NCBI RefSeq assembly: GCF_038502225.1
Contig: NC_091293.1
Location: 10,300,410-10,364,409, forward strand
Length of the DNA: 64,000 nucleotides
DNA from: Cherax quadricarinatus
Taxonomy: Eukaryota > Arthropoda > Malacostraca > Decapoda > Parastacidae
Direction: 5' to 3'
Numbering within the stretch: the first letter of the stretch is position 1; the number at the start of each line of letters is the position of its first letter. A program made the position numbers and the translations under genes. Below are positions 10,203 to 22,275 of the stretch, one piece after another. The notes below the pieces were generated by a model. That model ran no database searches. It had not been told where the DNA came from and saw only the letters and a program-made list of their open reading frames with translations.

Positions 10203-11274
10203 GCTGCTGCTGATGCCTCTGCTGTTGTTGCTGCTGCTGATGCCTCTGCTGTTGTTGCTGCTGCTGATGCCTCTGCTGTTGTTGCTGCTGCTGATGCCTC
10301 TGCTGTTGCTACTGCTGCTGATGCCTCTGCTGTTGCTACTGCTGCTGAGGCCTCTGCTGTTGCTACTGCTGCTGATACCTCTGCTGTTGCTACTGCTGCT
10401 GATGCCTCTCCTGTTGCTGCTGCTGCTGAGGCCTCTGCTGTTGCTACTGCTGCTGATGCCTCTGCTGTTGCTACTGCTGCTGATACCTCTGCTGTTGCTG
10501 CTGCTGCTGATGCCTCTGCTGTTGCTACTGCTGCTGAGGCCTCTGCTGTTGCTGCTGCTGATGCCTCTGCTGTTGCTGCTGCTGCTGAGGCCTCTGCTGT
10601 TGCTACTGCTGCTGATGCCTCTGCTGTTGCTACTGCTGCTGATGCCTCTGCTGTTGCTACTGCTGCTGATGCCTCTGCTGTTGCTGCTGCTGCTGATGCC
10701 TCTGCTGTTGTTGCTGCTGCTGAGGCCTCTGCTGTTGCTACTGCTGCTGATGCCTCTGCTGTTGCTGCTGCTGCTGAGGCCTCTGCTGTTGCTGCTGCTG
10801 CTGATGCCTCTGCTGTTGCTGCTGCTGCTGATGCCTCTGCTGTTGCTGCTGCTGCTGATGCCTCTGCTGTTGCTACTGCTGCTGAGGCCTCTGTTGTTGC
10901 TACTGCTGCTGATGCCTCTGCTGTTGCTGCTGCTGCTGATGCCTCTGCTGTTGCTACTGCTGCTGAGGCCTCTGTTGTTGCTACTGCTGCTGATGCCTCT
11001 GCTGCTGATGCCTCTGTTGTTGCTACTGCTGCTGATGCCTCTGCTATTGCTGCTGCTGCTGAGGCCTCTCCTGTTGCTGCTGCTGCTGAGGCCTCTGCTG
11101 TTGCTAATGTTGCTGAGGCCTCTGCTGTTGCTGCTGCTGCTGAGGCCTCTCCTGTTGCTGCTGCTGCTGAGGCCTCTGCTGTTGCTACTGCTGCTGAGGC
11201 CTCTGTTGTTGCTACTGCTGCTGATGCCTCTGCTGTTGCTGCTGAGGCCTCTCCTGTTGCTGCTGCTGCTGATG
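10203..11274. repeat. 27-bp CTG-rich minisatellite, about 40 copies, in intron A-B
   Basis: The unit is close to CTGCTGTTGCTACTGCTG followed by CTGATGCCT. Variants use TTG or CTG and GAGGCCT in place of GATGCCT. Because 27 is divisible by 3, long frames open on both strands (leucine-rich on +, alanine-rich on -). These are artefacts. Confidence 0.95.
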
Positions 11275-11318
11275 CTAATATCACACGTCAGTACTGTATG
11301 TACAATCTTCCTACTGTA

Positions 11319-11440
11319 AGCTTCGAGGCTCAGTGCTATAGCATTGGGCTTCCTGCGTACAAGCACCACGGTTCGAATCCCCGTTCATTCTTCTTATTAT
11401 TGTAGAGCGAGAATGATAATAAATTACTTTCATATCAAAA
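11319..11440 (+). mobile_element. tRNA-derived SINE, 3' simple-repeat tail
   Basis: A pol III A-box-like GAGGCTCAGTGC (11325-11336) and a perfect B-box GGTTCGAATCC (11370-11380) are spaced as in tRNA genes. A body of about 60 bases and a long ATT-repeat tail follow. The cloverleaf stems do not pair well, so this is a SINE or tRNA pseudogene, not a working tRNA. Confidence 0.6.
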
Positions 11441-11442
11441 AC

Positions 11443-11488
<46 letters not shown>

Positions 11489-11491
11489 GTT

Positions 11492-11559
<68 letters not shown>

Positions 11560-11750
11560 CGTTGTTGTTGTTGTTGTTGTAGCAGCAACAGCAGTAGAAG
11601 TAGTGGTAGTATGTAGTAATTGTAGTAGTAGCAATAGTAGTCGTAGTAGTAGCAGTGGTAGTAGTGGTAGTAATATTAGTGGTAGTAGAAGTAGTAGTCG
11701 GGGTGGTAGTAGTAGTAATAGTTGTAGTAGCAGTAGTGTGTGTGTATGTC
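11441..11750. repeat. Trinucleotide block: ATT, then GTT, then AGT repeats
   Basis: Consecutive tracts of ATT (about 11443-11488), GTT (to about 11580) and a degenerate AGT tract (to 11750) follow the SINE. This looks like the expanded, drifting tail of the SINE. It leads directly into the 30-bp array. Confidence 0.9.
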
Positions 11751-14700
11751 TGTCAGGTACAAGGTGGTTATGTTACAGTATGTCAGGTGCAAGGTGGTTA
11801 TGTTACAGTGTGTCAGGTACAAGGTGGTTATGTTACAGTGTATCAGGTACAAGGTGATTATGTTACAGTATGTCAGGTACAAGGTGGTTATGTTACAGTG
11901 TGTCAGGTACAAGGTGATTATGTTACAGTGTGTCAGGTACAAGGTGATTATGTTACAGTGTGTCAGGTACAAGGTGGTTATGTTACAGTGTATCAGGTAC
12001 AAGGTGATTATGTTACAGTATGTCAGGTACAAGGTGGTTATGTTACAGTGTGTCAGGTACAAGGTGGTTATGTTACAGTGTGTCAGGTACAAGGTGATGA
12101 TGTTACAGTGTGGCAGGTACAAGGTGATGATGTTACAGTGTGGCAGGTACAAGGTGGTTATGTTACAGTGTGTCAGGTACAAGGTGATAATGTTACAGTG
12201 TGGCAGGTACAAGGTGGTGATGTTACAGTGTGGCAGGTACAAGGTGATGATGTTATAGTGTATCAGGTACAAGGTGATTATGTTACAGTATGTCAGGTAC
12301 AAGGTGGTTATGTTACAGTGTGTCAGGTACAAGGTGATGATGCTACAGTGTGGCAGGTACAAGGTGGTTATGTTACAGTGTATCAGGTACAAGGTGATTA
12401 TGTTACAGTATGTCAGGTACAAGGTGGTTATGTTACAGTGTGTCAGGTACAAGGTGGTTATGTTACAGTATGTCAGGTACAAGGTGATGATGTTACAGTA
12501 TGTCAGGTACAAGGTGGTTATGTTACAGTATGTCAGGTACAAGGTGGTTATGTTACAGTGTGTCAGGTACAAGGTGGTTATGTTACAGTATGTCAGGTAC
12601 AAGGTGGTTATGTTACAGTGTGTCAGGTACAAGGTGGTTATGTTACAGTGCATCAGGTACAAGGTGATGATGTTACAGTATGTCAGGTACAAGGTGATGA
12701 TGTTACAGTGTGTCAGGTACAGGGTGATGATGTTACAGTGTATCAGGTACAAGGTGATGATGTTACAGTATGTCAGGTACAAGGTGATGATGTTACAGTG
12801 TATCAGGTACAAGGTGATGATGTTACAGTATGTCAGGTACAAGGTGATGATGTTACAGTGTGTCAGGTACAAGGTGATGATGTTACAGTATGTCAGGTAC
12901 AAGGTGATGATGTTACAGTGTGTCAGGTACAAGGTGATGATGTTACAGTATGTCAGGTACAAGGTGATGATGTTACAGTGTGTCAGGTACAAGGTGATGA
13001 TGTTACAGTGTATCAGGTACAAGGTGATGATGTTACAGTATGTCAGGAACAAGGTGATGATGTTACAGTGTATCAGGTACAAGGTGATGATGTTACAGTA
13101 TGTCAGGGACAAGGTGATGATGTTACAGTATGTCAGGTACAAGGTGGTTATGTTACAGTGTGTCAGGTACAAGGTGGTTATGTTACAGTATGTCAGGTAC
13201 AAGGTGATGATGTTACAGTATGTCAGGTACAAGGTGGTTATGTTACAGTATGTCAGGTACAAGGTGGTTATGTTACAGTGTGTCAGGTACAAGGTGGTTA
13301 TGTTACAGTATGTCAGGTACAAGGTGGTTATGTTACAGTGTGTCAGGTACAAGGTGGTTATGTTACAGTGCATCAGGTACAAGGTGATGATGTTACAGTA
13401 TGTCAGGTACAAGGTGATGATGTTACAGTATGTCAGGTACAAGGTGATGATGTTACAGTGTGTCAGGTACAGGGTGATGATGTTACAGTATGTCAGGTAC
13501 AAGGTGATGATGTTACAGTGTATCAGGTACAAGGTGATGATGTTACAGTATGTCAGGTACAAGGTGATGATGTTACAGTGTGTCAGGTACAAGGTGATGA
13601 TGTTACAGTATGTCAGGTACAAGGTGATGATGTTACAGTGTGTCAGGTACAAGGTGATGATGTTACAGTATGTCAGGTACAAGGTGATGATGTTACAGTG
13701 TGTCAGGTACAAGGTGATGATGTTACAGTGTATCAGGTACAAGGTGATGATGTTACAGTATGTCAGGAACAAGGTGATGATGTTACAGTGTATCAGGTAC
13801 AAGGTGATGATGTTACAGTATGTCAGGGACAAGGTGATGATGTTACAGTGTGTCAGGTACAAGGTGATGATGTTACAGTGTGTCAGGTACAAGGTGATGA
13901 TGTTACAGTGTGTCAGGTACAAGGTGGTTATGTTACAGTGTGTCAGGTACAAGGTGGTTATGTTACAGTGTGTCAGGTACAAGGTGGTTATGTTACAGTA
14001 TTTCAGGTACAAGGTGGTTATGTTACAGTGTGTCAGGTACAAGGTGGTTATGTTACAGTGTGTCAGGTACAAGGTGATGATGTTACAGTGTGTCAGGTAC
14101 AAGGTGATGATGTTACAGTGTGTCAGGTACAAGGTGATGATGTTACAGTATGTCAGGTACAAGGTGATGATGTTACAGTATGTCAGGTACAAGGTGATGA
14201 TGTTACAGTATGTCAGGTACAAGGTGATGATGTTACAGTGTATCAGGTACAAGGTAGTTATGTTACAATGTGTCAGGTACAAGGTGGTTATGTTACAGTG
14301 TGTCAGGTACAAGGTGGTTATGTTACAGTGTGTCAGGTACAAGGTGGTTATGTTACAGTGTGTCAGGTACAAGGTGGTTATGTCACAGTGTGTCAGGTAC
14401 AAGGGGATGATGTTACAGTTTGTCAGGTACAAGGTGATGATGTTACAGTATGTCAGGTACAAGGTGGTTATGTTACAGTGTATCAGGAACAAGGTGGTTA
14501 TGTTACAGTGTATCAGGTACAAGGTGATGATGTTACAGTGTGCCAATTACAAGGTGGTTATGTTACAGTATGTCAGGTACAAGGTGGTTATGTTACAGTG
14601 TATCAGGTACAAGGTGATGATGTTACAGTGTGTCAGGTACAAGGTGGTTATGTTACAGTGTGTCAGGTACAAGGTGGTTATGTTACAGTGTGTCAGGTAC

Positions 14701-16849
14701 AAGGTGGTTGTGTTACAGTGTATCATGTACAAGGTGATGATGTTACAGTGTGCCAGGTACAAGGTGGTTATGTTACAGTGTGTCAGGTACAAGGTGATGA
14801 TGTTACAGTGTGTCAGGTACAAGGTGGTTATATTACAGTGTGTCAGGTACAAGGTGATGATGTTACAGTGTTTCAGGTACAAGGTGATGATGTTACAGTG
14901 TGTCAGGTACAAGGTGGTTATGTTACAGTGTGTCAGGTACAAGGTGATGATGTTACAGTGTGCCAGGTACAAGGTGGTTATGTTACAGTGTGTCAGGTAC
15001 AAGGTGATGATGTTACAGTGTGTCAGGTACAAGGTGGTTATGTTACAGTGTGTCAGGTACAAGGTGATGATGTTACAGTGTGTCAGGTACAAGGTGGTTA
15101 TGTTACAGTGTGTCAGGTACAAGGTGGTTATGTTACAGTATTTCAGGTACAAGGTGGTTATGTTACAGTGTGTCAGGTACAAGGTGGTTATGTTACAGTG
15201 TGTCAGGTACAAGGTGATGATGTTACAGTGTGTCAGGTACAAGGTGATGATGTTACAGTGTGTCAGGTACAAGGTGATGATGTTACAGTGTGTCAGGTAC
15301 AAGGTGGTTATGTTACAGTGTGTCAGGTACAAGGTGGTTATGTTACAGTATGTCAGGTACAAGGTGATTATGTTACGGTATGTCAGGTACAAGGTGGTTA
15401 TGTTATAGTGTATATGTCAGGTAAAGGTGATTATGTTACAGTATGTCAGGTACAAGGTGATTATGTTACAGTACGTCAGGTACAAGATGATTATGTTACA
15501 GTATGTCAGGTACAAGGTGGTTATGTTACAGTGTATATGTCAAGTACAAGGTGATTATGTTACAGTATGTCAGGTACAAGGTGATTATGTTACAGTATGT
15601 CAGGTACAAGGTGGTTATGTTACAGTATGTCAGGTACAAGGTGATTATGTTACAGTATGTCAGGTACAAGGTGGTTATGTTACAGTATGTCAGGTACAAG
15701 GTGATTATGTTACAGTATGTCAGGTACAAGGTGTTTATGTTACAGTGTGTCAGGTACAAGGTGATTATGTTACAGTGTGTCAGGTACAAGGTGATTATGT
15801 TACAGTATGTCAGGTACAAGGTGATTATGTTACAGTATGTCAGGTACAAAGTGGTTATGTTACAGTGTATATGTCAGGTACAAGGTGATTATGTTACAGT
15901 ATGTCAGGTACAAGGTGATTATGTTACAGTATGTCAGGTACAAGGTGATTATGTTACAGTATGTCAGGTACAAGGTAGTTATGTTACAGTATGTCACGTA
16001 CAAGGTGATTATGTTACAGTATGTCAGGTACAAGGTGGTTATGTTGCAGTATGTCAGGTACAAGGTGATTATGTTACAATATGTCAGGTACAAGGTGGTT
16101 ATGTTACAGTATGTCAGGTACAAGGTGATTATGTTAAAGTATGCCAGGTACAAGGTGATTATGTTAAAGTATGTCAGGTACAAGGTGGTTATGTTACAGT
16201 ATGTCAGGTACAAGGTGATTATGTTAAAGTATGTCATGTACAAGGTGATTATGTTACAGTGTATATGTCAGGTACAAGGTGGTTATGTTACAGTGTATAT
16301 GTCAGGTACAAGGTGATTATGTTACAATGTGTCAGGTTCAAGGTGATTATGTTACAGTATGTCAGGTACAAGGTGATTATGTTACAGTATGTCAGGTACA
16401 AGGTGATTATGTTACAGTATGTCAGGTACAAGGTGGTTATGTTACAGTGTGTCAGGTACAAGGTGATTATGTTACAGTATGTCAGGTACAAGGTGGTTAT
16501 GTTACAGTATGTCAGGTACAAGGTGATTATGTTACAGTATGTCAGGTACAAGGTGATTATGTTACAGTATGTCAGGTACAAGGTGATTATGTTACAGTAT
16601 GTCAGGTACAAGGTGATTATGTTACAGTATGTCAGGTACAAGGTGGTTATGTTACAGTGTGTCAGGTACAAGGTGGTTATGTTACAGTGTGTCAGGTACA
16701 AGGTGGTTATGTTACAGTGTGTCAGGTACAAGGTGGTTATGTTACAGTGTGTCAGGTACAAGGTGGTTATGTTACAGTATGTCAGGTACAAGGTGGTTAT
16801 GTTACAGTGTGTCAGGTACAAGGTGGTTATGTTACAGTGTATATGTCAG
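11751..16849 (+). repeat. 30-bp minisatellite, about 170 copies, ending at the exon B acceptor
   Basis: The unit is GTACAAGGTGATGATGTTAC plus AGTGTGTCAG, with GTGGTTATG or GTGATTATG as common variants. The array runs without a break into the acceptor ATATGTCAG of exon B, and the exon itself starts GTACAAGGTGATGATG. Each unit therefore repeats the acceptor AG and about the first 16 exon bases. From about 15411 occasional 34-bp units (TGTATATGTCAG) shift the reading phase. A 720-bp higher-order duplication is visible (12460-13140 against 13180-13860). The 1,299- and 1,044-residue open frames here are repeat artefacts. Confidence 0.96.
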
Positions 16850-16955
16850 GTACAAGGTGATGATGGAGTGCTGGTCTACATACCCACATGAGAGACCTTC
16901 TTTCACCCAGCTGGAAGCAACACTGGGACACTTCCTCACCCAGGCTGACAGGCAG
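16850..16955 (+). CDS. Pvr: Receptor tyrosine kinase exon B (end of kinase domain)
   Basis: A 106-bp exon. The acceptor is CAG at 16847-16849 and the donor is GTAAGT at 16956-16961. Its first base completes the Leu codon begun in exon A. It then reads YKVMMECWSTYPHERPSFTQ and LEATLGHFLTQADRQ, ending in phase 0. The CW(x6)RP(S/T)F motif is the invariant subdomain XI of tyrosine kinases, whose arginine stabilises the C-lobe, so this exon closes the catalytic domain. The TLGHFL helix resembles the end of PDGFR/VEGFR-class kinases. The 30-bp minisatellite abuts the acceptor directly, so choice of the true AG among about 170 copies is an open question. Frame continuity with exons A and C supports this boundary. 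Confidence 0.9.
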
Positions 16956-17350
16956 GTAAGTCCACTGCATCACATGTAGACCAAACTAAATATAAACTTA
17001 GCCAGATGGACAACTGTCATTACGTGCGTCAATATATGCTGGAATGCGTCAGATCTTGCGTCATTATGTGTTGGAATGCCATCAAATTAATGAATTCAGA
17101 GATAACTCACTTACAAATGTTCAAGAAAACGCAGTGTATTTCAATTTGGAAAAAAAGTCCCTCTCACTGTCCACTGTAACTAACTCATTACCACTTAAAC
17201 TTTCTTTACAAGCATTCCTTGCTAAAATATATGATTATATTTTTTGATAATATTCTTTTGACGTAATTCATGCTTGCATAAATTATCCATTACGATTGTA
17301 ACCTGATATAAATAGTTTATAACCATTGTAACTATCAAAGCATTGTTGCC
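16956..17350 (+). other. Unique start of intron B-C
   Basis: After the donor come about 390 bases of AT-rich sequence. A short duplication of TGCGTCA...ATGCTGGAATG lies around 17020-17060. No exon-like signal is seen. Confidence 0.6.
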
Positions 17351-19962
17351 CAGTCCCTGGACCCATTATGTACCTCTGTAATATTGATGTACAGTCCCTG
17401 GACCCATTATGTACCTCTGTAATGTTGATGTACAGTCCTTGGACCCATTATGTACCTCTGTAATGTTGAGGTACAGTCCCAGGACCCATTATGTACCTCT
17501 GTAATGTTGATGTACAGTCCCTGGACCCATTATGTACCTCTGTAATGTTGAGGTACAGTCCCTGGACCCATTATGTACCTCTGTAATGTTGATGTACAGT
17601 CCTTGGACCCATTATGTACCTCTGTAATGTTGAGGTACAGTCCCTGGACCCATTATGTACCTCTGTAATGTTGATGTAGAGTCCCTGGACCCATTATGTA
17701 CCTCAGTAATGTTGAGGTACAGTCCCTGGACCCATTACGTACCTCTGTAATGTTGATGTACAGTCCCTGGACCCATTATGTACCTCAGTAATGTTGAAGC
17801 ACAGTCCCTGGACCCATTACGTACCTCTGTAATGTTGAGGTACAGTCCCTGGACCCATTATGTACCTCAGTAATGTTGATGTACAGTCCCTGGACCCATT
17901 ATGTACCTCTGTAATGTTGAGGTACAGTCCCTGGACCCATTACGTACCTCTGTAATATTGAGGTACAGTCCCTGGACCCATTACGTACCTCTGTAATGTT
18001 GAGGTACAGTCCCTGGACCCATTACGTACCTCTGTAATGTTGAGGTACAGCCCCTGGACCTATTACGTACCTCTTGCCTCTGTAATGTTGAGGTACAGTC
18101 CCTGGACCCATTACGTACCTCTGTAATGTTGAGGTACAGTCCCTGGACCCATTACGTACCTCTGTAATGTTGAGGTACAGTCCCTGGACCCATTACGTAC
18201 CTCTGTAATGTTGAGGTACAGTCCCTGGACCCATTACGTACCTCTGTAATGTTGAGGTACAGTCCCTGGACCCATTACGTACCTCTGTAATGTTGAGGTA
18301 CAGTCCCTGGACCCATTATGTACCTCTGTAATATTGAGGTACAGTCCCTGGACCCATTATGTACCTCTGTAATGTTGAGGTACAGTACCTGGACCCATTA
18401 CGTACCACTGTAATGTTGAGGCACAGTCCCTGGACCCATTACGTACCTCTGTAATGTTGAGGTACAGTCCCTGCACCCATTACGTACCTCTGTAATGTTG
18501 AGGTACAGTCCCTGGACCCATTATGTACCTCTGTAATGTTGAGGTACAGTCCCTGGACCCATTATGTACCTCTGTAATGTTGAGGTACAGTCCCTGGACC
18601 CATTATGTACCTCTGTAATGTTGAGGAACAGTCCCTGGACCCATTACGTACCTCTGTAATGTTGAGGTACAGTCCCTGGACCCATTATGTACCTCTGTAA
18701 TGTTGAGGTACAGTCCCTGGACCCATTACGTACCTCTGTAATGTTGCGGTACAGTCCCTGGACCCATTAGGTACCTCTGTAATGTTGAGGTACAGCCCCT
18801 GGACCTATTACGTACCTCTTACCTCTGTAATGTTGAGGTACAGTCCCTGGACCCATTATGTACCTCTGTAATGTTGAGGTACAGTCCCTGGACCCATTAC
18901 GTACCTCTGTAATATTGAGGTACAGTCCCTGGACCCATTACGTACTTCTGTAATGTTGAGGTACAGTCCCTGGACCCATTACGTACCTCTGTAATGTTGA
19001 GGTACAGTCCCTGGACCCATTACGTACCTCTGTAATGTTGAGGTACAGTCCCTGGACCCATTACATACCTCTGTAATGTTGAGGTAAAGTCCCTGGACCC
19101 ATTATGTACCTCTGTAATGTTGAGGTACAGTACCTGGACCCATTACGTACCTCTGTAATGTTGAGGTACAGTCCCTTGACCCATTACGTACCTCTGTAAT
19201 GTTGAGGTACAGTCCCTGGACCCATTACGTACCTCTGTAATGTTGAGGTACAGTCCCTGGACCCATTACGTACCTCTGTAATGTTGAGGTACAGTCCCTG
19301 GACCCATTATGTACCTCTGTAATGTTAAGGTACAGTCCCTGGACCCATTACATACCTATGTAATGTTGAGGTACAGTCCCTGGACCCTTTATGTACCTAT
19401 GTAATGTTGAGGTATAGTCCCTGGACCCATTATGTATCTCTGTAACGTTGAGGTACAGAACTTGGACCCATTATGTACCTCTGTAATGTTGAGGTACAGT
19501 CCCTGGACCCATTATGTACCTATGTAATGTTGAGGTACAGTCCCTGGACCCATTATGTACCTCTATAATGTTGAGGTACAGTCCCTGGACCCATTATGCA
19601 CCTCTATAATGTTGAGGTACAGTCCCTGGACCCATTATGCACCTATATAATGTTGAGGTACAGTCCCTGGACCCATTATGTACCTTTGTAATGTTGAGGT
19701 ATAGTCCCTGAGCCCACTATGTACCTCTGTAATGTTGAGGTACAGTCCCTGGACCCATTATGTACCTCTGTAACGTTGAGGTACAGACCCTGGACCCATT
19801 ATGTTCCTATGTAATGTTGAGGTACAGTCCGTGGACACATTATGTACCTATGTAATGATGAGGTACAGTCCCTGGACCCATTGCGTACCTCTGTAATGCT
19901 GAGGTACATTCCCTGAACCCATTATGTACCTCTGTAATGTTGAGGTACAGTCCCTGGACTCA
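17351..19962. repeat. 41-bp minisatellite, about 64 copies
   Basis: The unit is CAGTCCCTGGACCCATTACG plus TACCTCTGTAATGTTGAGGTA. The left end carries ATGTACC/GATGTA variants and the centre GAGGTA forms. Copies with the 8-base insert TCTTGCC/TCTTACC occur near 18070 and 18808, which suggests block duplication of about 740 bases. Confidence 0.96.
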
Positions 19963-19966
19963 TGTA

Positions 19967-21685
19967 CTCTTTTGACTTCCACCCACACCATGGGTATAGT
20001 GCTACTGCCACCCACACCATGTTTTAGGTGTTACTATCATCCACACCATGGGTATGTTGTTACTACACCCACACCATGGGTATGATGTTGCTACCACCCA
20101 CACCATGGGTATGATGTTACTATCACCCACACCATGGGTATGATGTTACTACCACCCACACCATGGGTATGATGTTACTACCACCCACACCATTGGTATG
20201 ATGTTACTACCACCCACACCGTGGGTATGATGTTACTACCACGCACATCATGGGTATGATGTTACTACCACCCACATTCTGGTATGATGTTACTACCACC
20301 CACACCGTGGGTATGATGTTACTACCACCCACACCATGGGTATGATGTTACTACCACCCACACCATGGGTATGATGGTACTACCACCCACGCCATGGGTA
20401 TGATATTACTTCCACCCACACCATGGGTATGATGTTACTACCACCCACACCATGGGTATGATGTTACTACTACCCACACCATGGGTATGATGTTACTACC
20501 ACCCACACCATGGGTATGATATTACTACCACCCACACAATGGGTATGATGTTACTACCACCCACACCATTGGTATGATGTTACTACCACCCACACCATGG
20601 GTATGATGTTACTACCACCCACACCATGGGTATGATGTTACTACCACCCACACCATTGGTATGATGTTACTACCACCCACACAATGGGTATGATGTTACT
20701 ACCACCCACACCATTGGTATTATGTTACTACCACCCACACCATGGGTATGATGTTACTACTACCCACACCATGGGAATGATGTTACTACCACCCACACCA
20801 TTGGTATGATGTTACTACCACCCACACCATGGGTATGATGTTACTACCACCCACACCATGGGTATGATGTTACTACCACCCACACCGTGGGTATGATGTT
20901 ACTACCACCCACACCATGGGTATGATGTTACTACCACCCACACCCTGGGTATGATGTTACTACCACCCACACCATGGGTATGATGTTACTACCACCCACA
21001 CCATGGGTATGATGTTACTACCACCCACACCATGGGTATGATGTTACTACCACCCACACCATGGGTATAATGTTACTACCACCCACACCATGGGTATGAT
21101 GTTACTACCTCCCACACCGTGGGTATGATGTTACTAACACCCACACCATGGGTATGATGTTACTACCACCCACACCGTGGGTATGATGTTACTACTACGC
21201 ACACCGTGGGTATGATGTTACTACCATCCACACCATGGGTATGATGTTACTACCACCCACACCCTGGGTATGATGCTACCACCCACACCATGGGTATGAT
21301 GTTACTACCACCCACACCATGGGTATGATGTTACTACCACCCACACCATGGGTATGATGTTACTACCATCCACACCATGGGTATAATGTTACTACCACCC
21401 ACACCATGGGTATGATGTTACTACCACCCACACCCTGGGTATGATGTTACTACCACCCACACCATGGGTATGATGTTACTACCACCCACACCATGGGTAT
21501 GATGTTACTACCACCCACACCATGGGTATGATGTTACTACCACCCACACCATGGGTATAATGTTATTACCACCCACACCATGGGTATGATGTTACTACCA
21601 CCCACACCGTGGGTATGATGTTACTGCCACCCACACCATGGGTATGATGTTACTACCACCCACACCATGGGTATGATGTTACTCT
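19967..21685. repeat. 29-bp minisatellite, about 59 copies
   Basis: The unit is CCCACACCATGGGTATGATG plus TTACTACCA. It begins within about 10 bases of the end of the 41-bp array. Scattered CATTGG and CCGTGG variants recur in blocks. Confidence 0.95.
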
Positions 21686-21744
21686 TGTATCCTACACACA
21701 AATAACAACGTAAACCTTCCCTCGATATCTGTGATTCCCCACAA

Positions 21745-22129
21745 TGTACACTCACACTCGCCCAGTTGACTATAAACTTAGAAATACGTAATACAACTAT
21801 TACCTAATGAATCTTAACTAGTTATAAGTTTGCCTGTGGTTCTCCAATATAGAAACTATGTAATGTGCCAAAATAGAACTATTCACATTGCTAAATTTAC
21901 GAACTATAATGCAGTTACTTAGCCTTAATACAAGTATGCTTCATAATCTGTACCAATATAGAGTTTTGAAGTAATCTTAGTCTGCTGAAATGCCTAGTCA
22001 TGCTAGGTGCGATAGTGGCCCGCTCTGTAATTAATATTTTATAATATGTAAACCACACAGTATCTATAATATGTAAACCCCGCGTTGTAATCTTTATCAA
22101 GAATAAACCAGATTTGATTTGATTTGATA
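21745..22129 (+). mobile_element. LINE-B 3' UTR fragment
   Basis: Similar to 40500-40884 of LINE-B copy 2, with shared words TAAGTTTGCCT, CACATTGCTAAA, ACTTAGCCTTAATAC, CATGCTAGGTG and TGTAAACC. It ends in AGAATAAACC and an ATTTG-repeat tail. It is a severely 5'-truncated insertion with no coding part. Confidence 0.85.
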
Positions 22130-22134
22130 AAGGC

Positions 22135-22275
22135 ACTTTGCCAGGACTGTGATACACAGATAACCCGCACATAGTAGACTCAAACTTATGACCACATTTA
22201 AGTCCGTCTTGGACCATTAACGAGTCTCTCTGTGACTATTTAATGGTACAAGTCGGACCGAAACGTCGTGATAAC
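22135..22275. mobile_element. Penelope-like repeat end, inverted pair
   Basis: The left arm AAGTCCGTCTTGGACCATTAA (about 22201-22220) is an imperfect inverse of TTAATGGTACAAGTCGGACC (about 22241-22260), with an 18-20-base loop. The right arm continues GAAACGTCGTGATAACC. Its core GGACCGAAACGTCGT resembles common decapod retroelement termini that I recall as Penelope-like. The 18-bp satellite starts exactly here. Confidence 0.5.

Noticed and set aside
10127..11369. Alanine-, serine/arginine- or leucine-rich repeat proteins in the CTG-rich block
   Set aside because: Three overlapping long frames on two strands are explained by the 27-bp period. There is no start context or flanking domain.
11319..11395. 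Functional tRNA gene
   Set aside because: A- and B-boxes are present, but the acceptor and anticodon stems do not pair convincingly and a repeat tail follows, so a SINE is the better call.
11655..15554. A 1,299-residue open frame of VCQVQGDDVT-type repeats as a large structural protein
   Set aside because: The 30-bp period is a multiple of 3, so every frame without a chance stop stays open on both strands. The same DNA opens 1,044- and 956-residue frames too. No codon-level constraint is seen, and the array is intronic.
22241..22275. Hammerhead ribozyme at the 18-bp array start
   Set aside because: GAAACGTC and a possible GGT/ACC stem are there, but the CUGANGA box is unrecognisable (TTTAAT). 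Kept only as a Penelope-like terminus.
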